Shown here piece by piece: positions 22,797 to 33,246 of a stretch of DNA of 57,744 bases. Numbering within the stretch: the stretch's first letter is position 1; every line of letters begins with the position of its first letter. A model generated the notes under the pieces. The model was given only the letters and a program-made list of their open reading frames with translations, was not told the origin of the DNA and made no database searches. The stretch is from Synechococcus sp. AG-683-C23. Lineage in GTDB: Bacteria; Cyanobacteriota; Cyanobacteriia; PCC-6307; Cyanobiaceae. The stretch covers positions 1 through 57,744 of the forward strand of contig QCVD01000008.1 of assembly GCA_003208835.1 (NCBI GenBank), given 5' to 3'. Both the position numbers and the translations under genes were made by a program.

Positions 22797-24875
22797 TTGA
22801 GCGGCATTCATCCCGGCAGGCCCTGGCCCTTGGGCAGCAGCACAACATCGCGTGGAGTGAATTTCTCCCTGGCCGCCCCAGCCGCAGATCGCATCGAGCT
22901 TTTACTGTTTCGCAACGGCAGTGATCGGGTACCTGAACAGGTGATCGAGCTCGATGGCCGACGGCATCGATCGGGGGATTACTGGCATGTCGAAGTGGAG
23001 GGTCTCAACGAGGGCTGCTGCTACGGCTATCGAGTGTTTGGCCCCCTTGCTCCGGGAGCCCATGGGTTTTGCCCATCGAAAGTGCTGCTGGACCCAGCAG
23101 CCCGAGCGATCACCGGTTGGGATGTTTACGACCGAGTCCTGGCCACGGGTCCCTCGCCCAATGCCCATGCTTGCCTCAAGGGCGTGGTGAGTGAGCGGCA
23201 GCGGTTCGACTTCGAAGCCCACCCTCGGCCCCGCCACAGCTGGCAACGTACGGTGATTTATGAATTGCACGTGGGTGCCTTCACCCGGGCGAGCGATTCC
23301 GGCGTTGATCCATCAAACCGAGGCACTTATCAAGGGGTTATTGAGAAGCTTCCCTACCTTCAGGAGCTCGGGGTAACGGCAATTGAGCTTTTACCCGTGT
23401 TCAGTTTTGATCCCGCTGATGCACCTCCAGGTCGGGACAATGTTTGGGGCTACAGCCCGCTGAATTGGTTCACACCCCACCACGGCTACTGCTCAGTAGA
23501 CAATCCACTTCAAGGGCGCAATGAGATGCGTCAACTGGTCGCCGCCTGCCACGACGCCGGCATCGAAGTGCTGTTGGATGTTGTGTACAACCACACAACC
23601 TAAGGCAATTGCCATGGTCCAACGCTGAGTTGGCGTGGGGTTGCTGACGGTACCTACTACCACCAGAACCAGGAAGGCGATTACCTCGATGTGAGCGGCT
23701 GCGGCAACTCAATCGCCGCAAACGATCCGATCAGCACACAGCTGATCTTGGAATCAATGCGCTGCTGGGCTCTTGAACTGGGCATTGACGGCTTCCGTTT
23801 CGACCTTGGCATTGAGCTCAGCCGGGGAGCACAACTCAAGCCCTTGGACTACCCCCCCCTTTTCACGGCGATGGAAGCCGATCCCGAGCTCAGCGACCTC
23901 AAATTGGTGAGCGAGCCCTGGGATTGTGGTGGCTTGTATCGACTGAATGATTTTCCAGCGAAAAGAATTGCCACCTGGAACGGTCACTTCCGCGATGGAT
24001 TGCGCCGGTTTTGGAAGGGAGATGAGCACAGCACTTGGGCTCTAGCCCAACGCTTTAAGGGCAGTCCAGACCTCTATGACGGCAAGCCCGTAGCCATGGG
24101 CCACTCCGTTAACTTCATCACGGCCCACGATGGCTTCACTCTTGCCGACCTGGTGAGTTACAACCGTAAGCACAACCTGGCCAACGACGAAGACAACCGC
24201 GACGGCGACAACCACAACAACAGCTGGAACCACGGCCTCGAAGGACCCACCACACAGCCCGAGGTCCTGGCCCTTCGACGACGGCAACAACGCAATTTGC
24301 TCAGCACCCTTCTGCTAGCCCGTGGCGTTCCCATGCTGCTGATGGGTGATGAAGTGGGGCGCAGCCAGGGGGGAAACAACAACACCTGGTGCCAAGACAG
24401 TCCTTTGGGCTGGATGGTTTGGAACGAGGACCACTGTGATTTGGAGCTCAAGCGCTTCCTCAAACGTCTATTGAAGTTGCGTAACGCCTTACCGCAGCTA
24501 TTCAACCCCTTGATTCCGGCTCGAGAAGCCACAAAAAAGCATTCTCAGGACCACACCGATCTTTGGCGCCAATGGCATGGCGTGGAACTCTCAAAACCGG
24601 ACTGGGCAGCCTGGTCTCGCTCCGTAGCCACCAGCTTGCACATGGGAAGCCACGGTGCCCTGATCTGGATGGGCTTCAACGCCCACACAGAGGCCTTGGA
24701 TTTTGAACTTCCCATTCCGGCGTCGCCGTGGACGCGTGTGATCGATACATCCTTTTCTTCACCACAGGATTTTCCAGACCAACCGGTGACATTCCGAGGC
24801 GTGACAATCCCGATTCAGAGCCGAAGCTTTGTCTTGCTCGTGGCTCAAGACGAGGTTTCGAACCTGCGGCTTTGA
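22797..24875 (+). pseudogene. glgX: Glycogen debranching enzyme GlgX, interrupted by one TAA
   Basis: The 693-codon frame has a CBM48-like N-terminus (residues 1-100) and the GH13 catalytic domain. DVVYNHT is region I, GFRFDLGIEL carries the nucleophile Asp, SEPWDCGG the acid/base Glu and NFITAHDGFTL region IV. A single TAA at 23,601-23,603, right after VVYNHTT, replaces what is Glu in relatives (TEGN). The reading frame on both sides is perfect. As written, the gene would give a 268-residue fragment without the catalytic Asp and Glu. The enzyme normally removes alpha-1,6 branches during glycogen breakdown. A TTG start is used; the upstream frame offers no better one. Confidence 0.88.
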
Positions 24876-24878
24876 TCA

Positions 24879-24949
<71 letters not shown>

Positions 24950-24980
24950 ACTGATACAGACAAACTACCTTCAGTAAAAG

Positions 24981-26405
24981 GTGGTGTTTGGGTCAGTACC
25001 GCTTCATTATGACTGTCCGCCCGCCCTCTTACTTCGCTTGACAAAGTCAGAAGACCAGCTGGGTGGATCCCGCAGCCGCCTGATGGTGGCTTATGGCTTC
25101 GGAGATGCAGGCACTGGTTTGGCCGCCACACTCTTGGGGTTCTACTTATTTCCTTTCTTCACCTGCGCAGCGGGTTTGCCCGCCTTCATCGCGGGTTCAC
25201 TGCTCACGGTGATCAAGGTTTGGGATGCGTTGAACGATCCCCTGATTGGCTGGATGAGTGATCACACCCAAAGCAGATGGGGACCACGACTGCCTTGGAT
25301 GCTTGGCGCATCCCTGCCTTTGGGGATCAGCCTGGCTGCGATGTGGTGGGTGCCGGAAGGAACCGTCCTGCAACGCACGATCTATTACGTGGTGATGGCC
25401 ATCCTGCTGATGACCGCATACACCGGCGTGAATCTGCCCTACGCAGCACTTTCCACTGAGCTCACATCCCATACAGCCATTCGCACGCGCTTAAACGCAG
25501 CCCGGTTCACCGGGTCGATCTTGGCCGGAACCATGGGGCTTGTGGTGGCTTTTCTTGTGTTGAGGGAGGGAGGCGGTGGCTACATCTTGATGGGCCAAAT
25601 CGCGGGAACGATTGCCGCTGCAACAACGCTGCTGTGCTGCTGGGGCTTAGCGCCTTTTGCTAAACAGGCCCAGCGCCCCAGTGGCAACAATGAGGCTCCG
25701 CTTCAGCAATTTCGACGGATCGGAACCAACCCTCTATTTATAAAGGTGTTGGGCCTGTATCTCTTGTTGTGGTTTGGACTTCAGCTGATGCAGGTGGTGG
25801 CCTTGATCTGGTTGGTGCAAGTGCTGCACGTCCCCGCCGGCATCTCAACGTTGATGCTGTTGGCATTCAACATTCCCGCACTGGTGGGGCTTCAACTGTG
25901 GAGCCTGCTCTCGAATCGCTACGGGCGGATCAAAGCCCTTGGCTGGGGGTCCAGCATCTGGGTTGTCGCGTGTCTGTTATCGATGCTGCTGAAACCGGTG
26001 GATGCAGGCAGCAGCTTCAACGCTTACCTACCAATCGTGGCGTTATTCATGCTGGTGGGTTTGGGGGCAGCAACGGCCTACCTCATCCCCTGGTCGCTCC
26101 TACCGGACGCGATCGACGCTGATCCAACCCACCCCGCCGGGCTCTACACAGCCTGGATGGTGTTTGGCCAAAAATTAGTGATCGGCCTAAGCATGAGCGT
26201 GTTCGGCGTGCTGTTATCGCTAACGGGATACATCTCCACCACCAGCTGTGATGGGGCTCTGAATTTCATTGAGCAGCCCGACACAGCCCTTCTGGCCATC
26301 AGACTTTGCATGGGCTTGATACCCGCCATTCTTGTGCTACTAGGCCTTGGAGTAATGCGAGGCTGGCCTGAACGCCATGCCCATCTCAAGAGCTCCGCTG
26401 GATGA
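24981..26405 (+). CDS. GPH-family (glycoside/cation) symporter
   Basis: The 474-residue MFS protein has about 12 helices. Family hallmarks are YGFGDAGTGLAATLLGFY near the start, DALNDPLIGWMSDHTQSRWG in the first cytoplasmic loop, and TELTSHTAIRTRLNA before helix 5. These fit GPH sugar:cation symporters. The substrate is unknown. The GTG start at 24,981 adds about 34 residues; TTG 25,038 or ATG 25,083 are alternatives. It overlaps mlaE by 4 bases (ATGA), so it is probably in the same operon. Confidence 0.85.
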   Translation: MVFGSVPLHYDCPPALLLRLTKSEDQLGGSRSRLMVAYGFGDAGTGLAATLLGFYLFPFFTCAAGLPAFIAGSLLTVIKVWDALNDPLIGWMSDHTQSRWGPRLPWMLGASLPLGISLAAMWWVPEGTVLQRTIYYVVMAILLMTAYTGVNLPYAALSTELTSHTAIRTRLNAARFTGSILAGTMGLVVAFLVLREGGGGYILMGQIAGTIAAATTLLCCWGLAPFAKQAQRPSGNNEAPLQQFRRIGTNPLFIKVLGLYLLLWFGLQLMQVVALIWLVQVLHVPAGISTLMLLAFNIPALVGLQLWSLLSNRYGRIKALGWGSSIWVVACLLSMLLKPVDAGSSFNAYLPIVALFMLVGLGAATAYLIPWSLLPDAIDADPTHPAGLYTAWMVFGQKLVIGLSMSVFGVLLSLTGYISTTSCDGALNFIEQPDTALLAIRLCMGLIPAILVLLGLGVMRGWPERHAHLKSSAG

Positions 26406-27151
26406 ACACTCCGCGTTCGCTAAAACGTTTGGGCTCGAGCCTATTGATCGGCGGCCAAGCCATCACGGCAACAATGCGCGGCCGGATCAACACGGTGGAT
26501 CTCTCCGATCAGTTGATGGAAGCCGGCCCGGGCAGCTTGCTGATCGTCTTGATCATCTCGATAGCTGCAGGCTCAGTATTCAATATTCAAGTGGCCGCAG
26601 AGCTCACACGGCAAGGGGCAGGGTCCACGGTGGGCGGCATCCTCGCGATCGGACTAGCCAGGGAAATCGCACCCCTATTAACGGCCTGCTTGCTAGCAGG
26701 GAAAGTCGCCACCGCCTATGCCGCGCAGCTGGGCACGATGAAGGTGACTGAACAAATTGATGCCATCACGATGCTGCGCACCGATCCAGTGGAATACCTG
26801 GTGGTGCCACGGCTGATCGCCTTGGTGGTGATGGCACCACTGCAGTGCTTTTTCTTTTTTTTCGTCGCGATCTGGTCGGGGCAGATCACCAGCACCGCGC
26901 TCTACAACATCCCACCAACAGTGTTCTGGACCTCAGTGCGCACCTGGATGCATCCAGAAGACCTGTTGTTCATGCTGGTGAAAGCGCTGGTATTCGGTTT
27001 GATCATTGCCACGATTTCCTGTGGCTGGGGGCTGACGACCAAAGGGGGACCAAAGGAAGTGGGCACAAGCACCACAGGTGCAGTGGTGATGATCCTAATT
27101 TTGGTTTGCATCATGGATGTGGTGTTAACCCAAGTGCTGTTCGGCGTATGA
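26402..27151 (+). CDS. mlaE: MlaE/YrbE-family ABC transporter permease
   Basis: The 249-residue protein has five to six helices and the MlaE motifs GLAREIAPLLTACLLAGK and AQLGTMKVTEQIDAITML, followed by LVVPRLIALVVMAPL. The MlaFEDB system moves phospholipids between membranes; cyanobacterial and plastid homologues (TGD1) import lipids toward the thylakoid. The ATPase and MCE partners are not in this window. It overlaps the transporter before and the DUF3119 gene after (TGA/ATG). Confidence 0.93.
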   Translation: MNTPRSLKRLGSSLLIGGQAITATMRGRINTVDLSDQLMEAGPGSLLIVLIISIAAGSVFNIQVAAELTRQGAGSTVGGILAIGLAREIAPLLTACLLAGKVATAYAAQLGTMKVTEQIDAITMLRTDPVEYLVVPRLIALVVMAPLQCFFFFFVAIWSGQITSTALYNIPPTVFWTSVRTWMHPEDLLFMLVKALVFGLIIATISCGWGLTTKGGPKEVGTSTTGAVVMILILVCIMDVVLTQVLFGV

Positions 27152-27558
27152 CGAACCCATTGCCCAACGTGATCTTGAGTCCCGACCCCCGCCTGCCCTT
27201 GCTGGTGGTGGGCCTTGGAGCAGCGTTGCTCCCTTTGCCTGGGCATCCTTGGCCGACGCTTGTGGTGGTGCTGTTTGGACTGTTCCTGCTCATCCAAACC
27301 GCCAGCTTGCGACTGGAATTTGAAGAACGCGCGCTGATCGTGTGGCAAAACCGGCGTGAGCTGCGCCGCTTCCCCTATGAGCACTGGCTGGCCTGGCGCC
27401 TGTTTGCCCCCTGGCTACCGGGGCTCTTTTTCTTTCGGGAAACCAAAAGCATTCACTTTCTGCCAATCCTGTTCAGCCCAAGCGAATTACGCGCACAGCT
27501 GGAACAACGGGTTGGCGCACTCGAAACGACCATACAAAAAGCGCCAAGCGAACCCTAA
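27148..27558 (+). CDS. DUF3119 family membrane protein
   Basis: The 136-residue protein has two N-terminal helices (about 15-50) and a soluble part with RRFPYEHWLAWRLFAPWLPG and FFRETKSIHFLPIL, a layout specific to cyanobacterial DUF3119. The start overlaps the mlaE stop, so translational coupling is likely. Function is unknown; neighbours suggest a membrane lipid role. Confidence 0.85.
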   Translation: MTNPLPNVILSPDPRLPLLVVGLGAALLPLPGHPWPTLVVVLFGLFLLIQTASLRLEFEERALIVWQNRRELRRFPYEHWLAWRLFAPWLPGLFFFRETKSIHFLPILFSPSELRAQLEQRVGALETTIQKAPSEP

Positions 27559-27658
27559 GTCGGCACGATATTGCTACTAATTTGCAACTATTTCGTGACA
27601 ATATCGCACATCAATCAATTTGGTGCTCTGCAATAGTTGGGATAGCTCGCGTCGATCG

Positions 27659-28678
27659 ATGGACAACCAAGAGCTCGAGGCGATGAACAACGAGAATGAT
27701 CAGACGCCAGAGTTAACGCCGACGGCAGAAGCTGAGGCTGCGAGTGAGATTGCTCTTACTGAGGATCAAGCTCCTGAACGTGATCCCTCTCCAGCCCCCG
27801 ACAACCCCGTGATGGAGCTGGCTTTAAAAGATCTCCAATCCCGCCGCGATGAATTATCAGCAGAGATCACGCTGCTGACCATCCGCAAACAACAGCTCGA
27901 CGCCGAACTCAAAACCTCGTTTGCCGGTCAGTCGGATGCGATCGCACGGCGGGTGAAGGGCTTCCAGGAGTATCTGGGTGGAGCACTTGAAGACCTGGTG
28001 CAATCGGTAGAGAGCCTGGACCTGGTGGTACAGCCGATGGTGGTGCAGCCCTCACCACTGGATCAACACGCATCAGGCCAACAGGGATTGGAGGGGCAGA
28101 ACGCGGTTGATACGGCCCCAGCCATGGCCGTATCAGAGACCTTTCGTCCCGATGAAGAGCTGATTCGCAGTGCCCTGCAGCGGTTCCTCCAACAACCCGA
28201 TGTGTATGCCGATCCTTGGTCGCTACGCCGCAGCATCGACGCCAGGGACACAGCTCTGCTCGAAGACTGGTTCTTCAACCAAGGCGGCCGGGGTGCCCAG
28301 CCGAGCAGAGGCAGCCGTCCCCGCAACATCCTGGTAAGCGCTGCCTTGATTGCCATTATTGGCGAGCTCTACGGCGACCAATTTCAATGTCTGGTGTTGG
28401 CGGGAGCGCCCGAACGGCTGGGTGAATGGCGACGCGGCCTGCAGGATGCCCTCGGCTTGAGCCGGGAAGACTTCGGCCCGAGCAGCGGCATCGTGTTGTT
28501 TGAACGGTCGGAAGCCTTGGTGGAACGGGCCGATCGATTGGAAGAGCGCGGCGAAGTGCCACTGATCTTGATCGACACCGCCGAGCGCGAGGTGGCGATT
28601 CCCGTGCTTCAGTTTCCCCTGTGGTTGGCGTTTGCCGCTGGCCCGAACGAACGGCTCGACGACGACGACCTGCTCTGA
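27659..28678 (+). CDS. DUF3086 family protein
   Basis: The 339-residue protein has an acidic, low-complexity N-terminus, a coiled-coil stretch (LQSRRDELSAEITLLTIRK), and a conserved C-terminal domain. The latter starts DVYADPWSLRRSIDARD and includes WFFNQGGRGAQPSRGSRPRN and ALGLSREDFGPSSGIVLF. This fits cyanobacterial DUF3086, of unknown role. An in-frame upstream TTG is ignored; ATG 27,659 was chosen. The stop overlaps plsY. Confidence 0.88.
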   Translation: MDNQELEAMNNENDQTPELTPTAEAEAASEIALTEDQAPERDPSPAPDNPVMELALKDLQSRRDELSAEITLLTIRKQQLDAELKTSFAGQSDAIARRVKGFQEYLGGALEDLVQSVESLDLVVQPMVVQPSPLDQHASGQQGLEGQNAVDTAPAMAVSETFRPDEELIRSALQRFLQQPDVYADPWSLRRSIDARDTALLEDWFFNQGGRGAQPSRGSRPRNILVSAALIAIIGELYGDQFQCLVLAGAPERLGEWRRGLQDALGLSREDFGPSSGIVLFERSEALVERADRLEERGEVPLILIDTAEREVAIPVLQFPLWLAFAAGPNERLDDDDLL

Positions 28679-29280
28679 TGCTGCTCTCTTCACTGTTGCT
28701 TCTGGCAATCGGCTACCTGCTGGGCTCGATGCCCAACGGCTACCTCGCCGGGCGCTGGCTCAAGGGGATTGACCTGCGCCAGTGCGGCTCAGGCAGTACC
28801 GGTGCCACCAATGTGCTGCGCAATGTGGGCAAAGCCCCGGCCCTGGTGGTGTTCCTGCTCGATGTGGGCAAGGGGACGTTGGCGGTGCTGCTAGCTAAAA
28901 GCTTTGGACTGGACGACTGGGTTCAGGTGCTGGCGGGGCTGGCAGCGTTGGCCGGCCACATCTGGCCGGTATGGCTGGGCTGGAAAGGTGGCAAGGCGGT
29001 GGCCACTGGCCTGGGAATGTTCCTGGGCCTGGCCTGGCCTGTGGGTTTGGCTTGCTTCGGGTTGTTTATGGCTGTGATCAGCATCAGCCGGATCGTTTCG
29101 CTCTCCAGCGTGGTGGCCGCAATCGGCCTACCGGTGCTGATGGTGCTGGCTGGCGCCAGTGGAGCCAGCATCAGCGTGTCGGTTGTGGCCAGCGTGATGG
29201 TGCTGTGGCGCCATCGCAGCAACATCGAACGTTTGATCGCCGGTACCGAACCACGGATCGGAGCGAAAGCAAAGAGCTGA
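28678..29280 (+). CDS. plsY: Glycerol-3-phosphate acyltransferase PlsY
   Basis: The 200-residue membrane protein has the three PlsY motifs: GSMPNGYLAGRWLKGIDLR, the GSGSTGATNVLR phosphate-binding loop, and GHIWPVWLGWKGGKAVATG. It transfers the acyl group from acyl-phosphate to glycerol-3-phosphate, starting phospholipid synthesis. It is coupled to DUF3086 by a TGATG overlap. Confidence 0.95.
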   Translation: MLLSSLLLLAIGYLLGSMPNGYLAGRWLKGIDLRQCGSGSTGATNVLRNVGKAPALVVFLLDVGKGTLAVLLAKSFGLDDWVQVLAGLAALAGHIWPVWLGWKGGKAVATGLGMFLGLAWPVGLACFGLFMAVISISRIVSLSSVVAAIGLPVLMVLAGASGASISVSVVASVMVLWRHRSNIERLIAGTEPRIGAKAKS

Positions 29281-29762
29281 AGCAGACGATCTTCAACTCA
29301 CCAAAGCTCAAGACCAAGAACTCAAGAGCAAGAGTTCAATCAAGCCAGGAGATCAGGCAATCGAAAGCTGTTGAACACGGCGCCGACCAGCGTGATCGAC
29401 TCCGCTTCCATGAGATGGAAGTCGACCAACTGGGTAGTGAACTCTCCGTGAAGTTCGCCATTCCCATCCGTGATGGCGAACGCTCCTTGTTACTGCCATC
29501 GCTGCGGGTGGGCTGGGCCGCCGACTGGGGGATGAGCGGTGACCACCAAAAAGTGAGTTATCTCGACTCTGGCAAGAGCCAACGCTGGGATGTGAATGGC
29601 AACGATGACCATGCCGCCCTCGTGGAACTGGGCCTCGACTACACCACCTTCAACTTCAAAGACACCTCGATGGGGGTGTATGCCCGTGGTGGAGCGCTGC
29701 TCTGGGCTGGTGATCGGGGCACCAGTTGGCAGGTGCAAGGAGGCTTGAGCTTCAAATTCTGA
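29281..29762 (+). pseudogene. C-terminal remnant of an autotransporter/porin-type beta-barrel
   Basis: The frame ends in a run of strands reading GVYARGGALLWAGDRGTSW followed by VQGGLSFKF. Alternating strands and a terminal Phe are typical of the last part of an outer membrane autotransporter barrel. Upstream parts (LRVGWAADWGMSGDHQKVS and VELGLDYTTFNFKD) fit the same barrel. The passenger and most of the barrel are missing, and the sequence merges with the end of plsY. The end overlaps pyrF by about ten bases on the opposite strand. It is probably a decayed fragment. Confidence 0.6.
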
Positions 29763-30507
29763 GCTCAGCGCAACAGCGTGCAAACGCATCACTCGGATCT
29801 TCAGCCTTGGTGACCGGCCGCCCGATCACCAGCTGGCTGGCACCGGCAGCAATCGCCTCGGCAGGGCCCATCACCCGCGCTTGATCACCCACCGCAGCGC
29901 CTTTAGGGCGAATCCCCGGCGTGATCAATGCAAACGGCTCGGGCTGCTGAGCCCGTAATACCGCGGCCTCCCAAGGCGAACACACACATCCACCGATACC
30001 AGCTGTGGCCGACAGCTGGGCCAAGGCCGACACCCGCGCGGCAATGCCTTGACTGATAGCGAGTTCCCGTTGCAGCCGCTGCTCCTCCCAACTGGTGAGC
30101 ACCGACACCGCCAACAGAGTTGGCGATTGCTGCCCGGTGCTTTCGGCCCCCTCCACTGCCGCGGCCTGAGCCGCCTGCAGCCCTTCACTGCCGGCACAGG
30201 CATGCACGGTGATCAGCTCCGCTCCGAGTGCCGCCGCCCGCCGGCAGGCGCCGGCCATCGTGGCCGGGATGTCGTGAAATTTGAGATCGAGAAACACCCG
30301 CAAGCCCTGGTCCCGCAGCTGAGCCACCACCTCCGGCCCCGCTTGCACAAACAGCTCCAGGCCCACCTTCACCCAGCGCAGACCTTCCACCTGGGCACTG
30401 AAAGCAAGCGCTTGATCAGGGGCCATGCCGTCGAGGGCCACGATGATCCGTTCCGCTGATTCAGCCGAGAAAGAGCAAGCCACACGCCGTCTCCGCACGA
30501 CCCTCAT
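29752..30507 (-). CDS. pyrF: Orotidine 5'-phosphate decarboxylase
   Basis: The 251-residue TIM barrel has [11 protein letters not shown], the catalytic [12 protein letters not shown] (Lys and Asp), [10 protein letters not shown] and the phosphate-binding ITPGIRPKG with VIGRPVTKA. It catalyses the last step of UMP synthesis. The N-terminus has extra basic residues ([11 protein letters not shown]); the true start may be slightly inside. Confidence 0.95.
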   Translation of the reverse strand: MRVVRRRRVACSFSAESAERIIVALDGMAPDQALAFSAQVEGLRWVKVGLELFVQAGPEVVAQLRDQGLRVFLDLKFHDIPATMAGACRRAAALGAELITVHACAGSEGLQAAQAAAVEGAESTGQQSPTLLAVSVLTSWEEQRLQRELAISQGIAARVSALAQLSATAGIGGCVCSPWEAAVLRAQQPEPFALITPGIRPKGAAVGDQARVMGPAEAIAAGASQLVIGRPVTKAEDPSDAFARCCAELRI

Positions 30508-30535
30508 CGTGATGGGTCATGCGCAACCGCTCTGA

Positions 30536-31417
30536 TCAAACCGCCACTTGAAAACAAGCGGCCGCTAACCCCTTCACACCCACATCGGCTTGAAACAAGC
30601 CACCCGCCAAGGGCTCAGCCTCGATTGCAGCAGCATCCATCTCCTGTCTCGCGGTGGTCACAAACAACTGATCCAAATTGGGACCACCAAAACAACAGGA
30701 GGTGACCTGACGACAGGGCAACTCCAGCCGTTCGAGCAGCAAACCGCTAACTGGATCCCAACGCGTCACCGCCCCACCTCCAAACAGGGCGATCCAAAGC
30801 TTGCCCTCCGCATCGATGCACATGCCATCCGGAAGAGCATCCCAGGTCTTCGGAATGGCGATGCACGGTGTGGCTTCACCAGATAAGTCACCAGAGGGCG
30901 TGAGCGGAAAGGCCAGAACCTGCCGTGTCGGTGAGTCAATAAAATAGAGAGTCCCACGGTCTTGGCTCCAAGCAAGGCCATTGGAAATCGTCAGCCCCTG
31001 ACGTTGACGAACGCAACTGAAATCAGCATTGACCCGCCAAAGGGAGCCCGCACCAGCAGCAAAGTCGTAGGCCATGGTGCCGGCCCAAAACCGCCCCCAA
31101 GGATCACACTTGCCATCGTTGAAACGATTGCCGGGTCGGTCGTCTTCTGGATCCTGCAGTGAAGACACAACGCCACTGTCTGGGTGCAAGCGCACAAACC
31201 CCTGAGCTGTGGCCACCAACAACTCGCCATCCCACATGGGAACAATCGCCCCAACGTGGGACGGCACAACCAAAAAACGATTGAGACCCGTCACCGGATC
31301 AAACAAGCCCACCCGTGAGGCTTCGATATCCACCCAGAGAAGAACTCCTTTCTCGGCCCACCAATGTGGGCCTTCCGCCAAGTCGGCCTGAGCCTGGAGA
31401 ACACAACGGGCCTTCAT
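30536..31417 (-). CDS. SMP-30/gluconolactonase/regucalcin-like protein
   Basis: The six-bladed propeller of about 293 residues shows AEGPHWWAEKGVLLWVDIEA, NRFNDGKCDPWGRFWAGTMA with the metal-binding Asn/Asp, SNGLAWSQDRGTLYFIDSP and LPDGMCIDAEGKLWIALFGG. Such enzymes hydrolyse sugar lactones with a divalent metal. The ATG at 31,417 overlaps the stop of a small frame (ATGA), so that start was preferred to a GTG at 31,438. The substrate is not shown. Confidence 0.9.
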   Translation of the reverse strand: MKARCVLQAQADLAEGPHWWAEKGVLLWVDIEASRVGLFDPVTGLNRFLVVPSHVGAIVPMWDGELLVATAQGFVRLHPDSGVVSSLQDPEDDRPGNRFNDGKCDPWGRFWAGTMAYDFAAGAGSLWRVNADFSCVRQRQGLTISNGLAWSQDRGTLYFIDSPTRQVLAFPLTPSGDLSGEATPCIAIPKTWDALPDGMCIDAEGKLWIALFGGGAVTRWDPVSGLLLERLELPCRQVTSCCFGGPNLDQLFVTTARQEMDAAAIEAEPLAGGLFQADVGVKGLAAACFQVAV

Positions 31418-31515
31418 GGCTTCGGGGGCACCAACCAAGCGTGGCCAAGATCATCCAACAGATCGCCCACAAGATGGTCGCGATCCAGGGCTGTTTTGAT
31501 GAACCCAACGGCCAC
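31414..31515 (-). CDS. Possible 33-residue coupling ORF between tyrS and the SMP-30 gene
   Basis: A GTG start three bases after the tyrS stop opens MAVGFIKTALDRDHLVGDLL, ending HAWLVPPKP-stop. Its TGA overlaps the ATG of the SMP-30 gene. Filling the space exactly between the two genes suggests that it is translated and couples them. The sequence is unfamiliar. Confidence 0.4.
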   Translation of the reverse strand: MAVGFIKTALDRDHLVGDLLDDLGHAWLVPPKP

Positions 31516-31518
31516 GGG

Positions 31519-32766
31519 TTATGCAGTCAAGCGCCGAAAGGTCTTCTTGCCGAGCTGCAGCACCTTGCCGTCGAGATCCGCAGCGGAGGCGAATTCCTGA
31601 TTGGGATCGGTGATTTTTTCGCCGTCCAGCCGGGCAGCACCACCTTTGATTTGGCGCCGCGCTTCGCTGCTGCTGGCACAAATGCCAACGGCACTCATTA
31701 AATAGAAGGCCTTGGCTGGAAAATTCACCGCAAGCAACGAGGCTTCAGGCACATCTGCAGATGCATCTCCTGCACCGCCCACCAGGGTGGCGGCATCGAG
31801 CTGGGCCTTTTCAGCCGCATCCCTGCCATGGCGCGTTGCGGTCACCGCCAGTGCCATCTCCTTCTGCTTCTCCCGCGGATTCTCCGGCAACGCCTCCACA
31901 TTGAGGTCGGTGAGCAACGTCAGATAGTCGTTGATCGCCGCATCGCCCACTTTCTCGAGCTTGGAATACATCGACAAGGGATCTTCTTCGAGACCCACGG
32001 TGTTGCCGAGGGTTTTGCTCATTTTTTGCGTTCCATCGAGGCCGACCAGGATCGGCAACAACAAACCGAACTGGGTGCCGCGGCCGAAGTGCCGCTGCAG
32101 ATCACGGCCCATGGCCACATTAAACTTTTGATCGGTTCCTCCGAGTTCCACATCGGCGTTGACTGCCACCGAGTCATACCCCTGAAGGAGGGGATACAGA
32201 AACTCATGCAAGGCAATGGGAGTGCCACTGCTGTAGCGGTTGGAAAAATCCTCTTTTGCCAACATCTGACCCACGGTTCCGGTGCCCAGCAATCCGATCA
32301 CCGCAGGAAGGTCCATGCCCTCCAACCATTCGCTGTTGTATCGAACCTCCAGCCGACCAGGGGTCTCGAAATCGAGCAACGCCGTTTCCTTGGGCTGGTC
32401 TTGCCCGAGTTGGCGCAAATAAGTGGACGCATTCACCGCCACGTCATTTTTGCTCAATTGCACCCGCGTCGCGCTCTTCCCTGTGGGATCACCAATCCGA
32501 GCCGTGAAATCCCCAATGATCAACACCGCAATGTGGCCGGCATCCTGAAAGGCCCGTAACTTGCGGAACAAAATGCTATGCCCCAGGTGGATGTTGCTAC
32601 CAGTGGGGTCGATGCCCAGCTTCACCCGCAAAGGACGCCCCTCCGCCTCAGCTGCGACTAGCCGCGCTGCCAGTGACTGATCCACATCGCTGGGATCGCC
32701 TGCAGGAAACAAGTCGGCCATGCCGCGATTCAGCCATGACGGCAACGACGGACTGGTCTCCGGCAT
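31519..32766 (-). CDS. tyrS: Tyrosyl-tRNA synthetase
   Basis: The 415-residue class I synthetase has [20 protein letters not shown] (HIGH), [10 protein letters not shown] and the KMSKT loop ([14 protein letters not shown]). An S4-like domain ([19 protein letters not shown]) ends the protein. The ATG at 32,766 gives the usual start before the catalytic domain; a longer reading to 32,835 has no support. Confidence 0.96.
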   Translation of the reverse strand: MPETSPSLPSWLNRGMADLFPAGDPSDVDQSLAARLVAAEAEGRPLRVKLGIDPTGSNIHLGHSILFRKLRAFQDAGHIAVLIIGDFTARIGDPTGKSATRVQLSKNDVAVNASTYLRQLGQDQPKETALLDFETPGRLEVRYNSEWLEGMDLPAVIGLLGTGTVGQMLAKEDFSNRYSSGTPIALHEFLYPLLQGYDSVAVNADVELGGTDQKFNVAMGRDLQRHFGRGTQFGLLLPILVGLDGTQKMSKTLGNTVGLEEDPLSMYSKLEKVGDAAINDYLTLLTDLNVEALPENPREKQKEMALAVTATRHGRDAAEKAQLDAATLVGGAGDASADVPEASLLAVNFPAKAFYLMSAVGICASSSEARRQIKGGAARLDGEKITDPNQEFASAADLDGKVLQLGKKTFRRLTA

Positions 32767-32812
32767 GGGGAGGGGAATGGGGAAGCTATGGGGAGATCGT
32801 ACGAGTGCTACT

Positions 32813-33142
32813 TCAGTCCGAAGCCGGCGGCTCAATTTGAGCTTTCATCCGTTCCAAGGTGGTGTTCATCTGTTCAAACATCTGCTCAGGTGTGATGCCG
32901 AACTGGCCTAACTGGCTGCGAAGCTGCTCCACCGTGAGCTTGGCCTGGAAATCTTCCGACAGCTCGAACCGCTTCATGAAGACGCGGTAGCGCCCCATGA
33001 GCTCCTCCATCGTTTCAATGAACTTCTTCTTGCCTTCGCGATCGAACTTGCCGTACTCACTACCCAACTGCATCAGCTGTTGGTAATCGCTAAACAGGCG
33101 CTTGGCCTCGTCTTGGACGATGTCGGAATCGAAGAAGGCCAT
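32813..33142 (-). CDS. DUF1825 family protein
   Basis: The 109-residue helical protein begins [20 protein letters not shown] and continues [20 protein letters not shown] to [20 protein letters not shown]. This is the standard cyanobacterial DUF1825 sequence. The role is unknown. It is separated from tyrS by about 46 bases. Confidence 0.92.
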   Translation of the reverse strand: MAFFDSDIVQDEAKRLFSDYQQLMQLGSEYGKFDREGKKKFIETMEELMGRYRVFMKRFELSEDFQAKLTVEQLRSQLGQFGITPEQMFEQMNTTLERMKAQIEPPASD

Positions 33143-33246
33143 CGCTTCGAAATGTCGTTCGTTAACGGAAATTCTGCAGACTTCCTATCGCCATTGGCAG
33201 TGCGGGTTCACCCCATGGACACCATTAGGAAAGTGACCACCCATTT

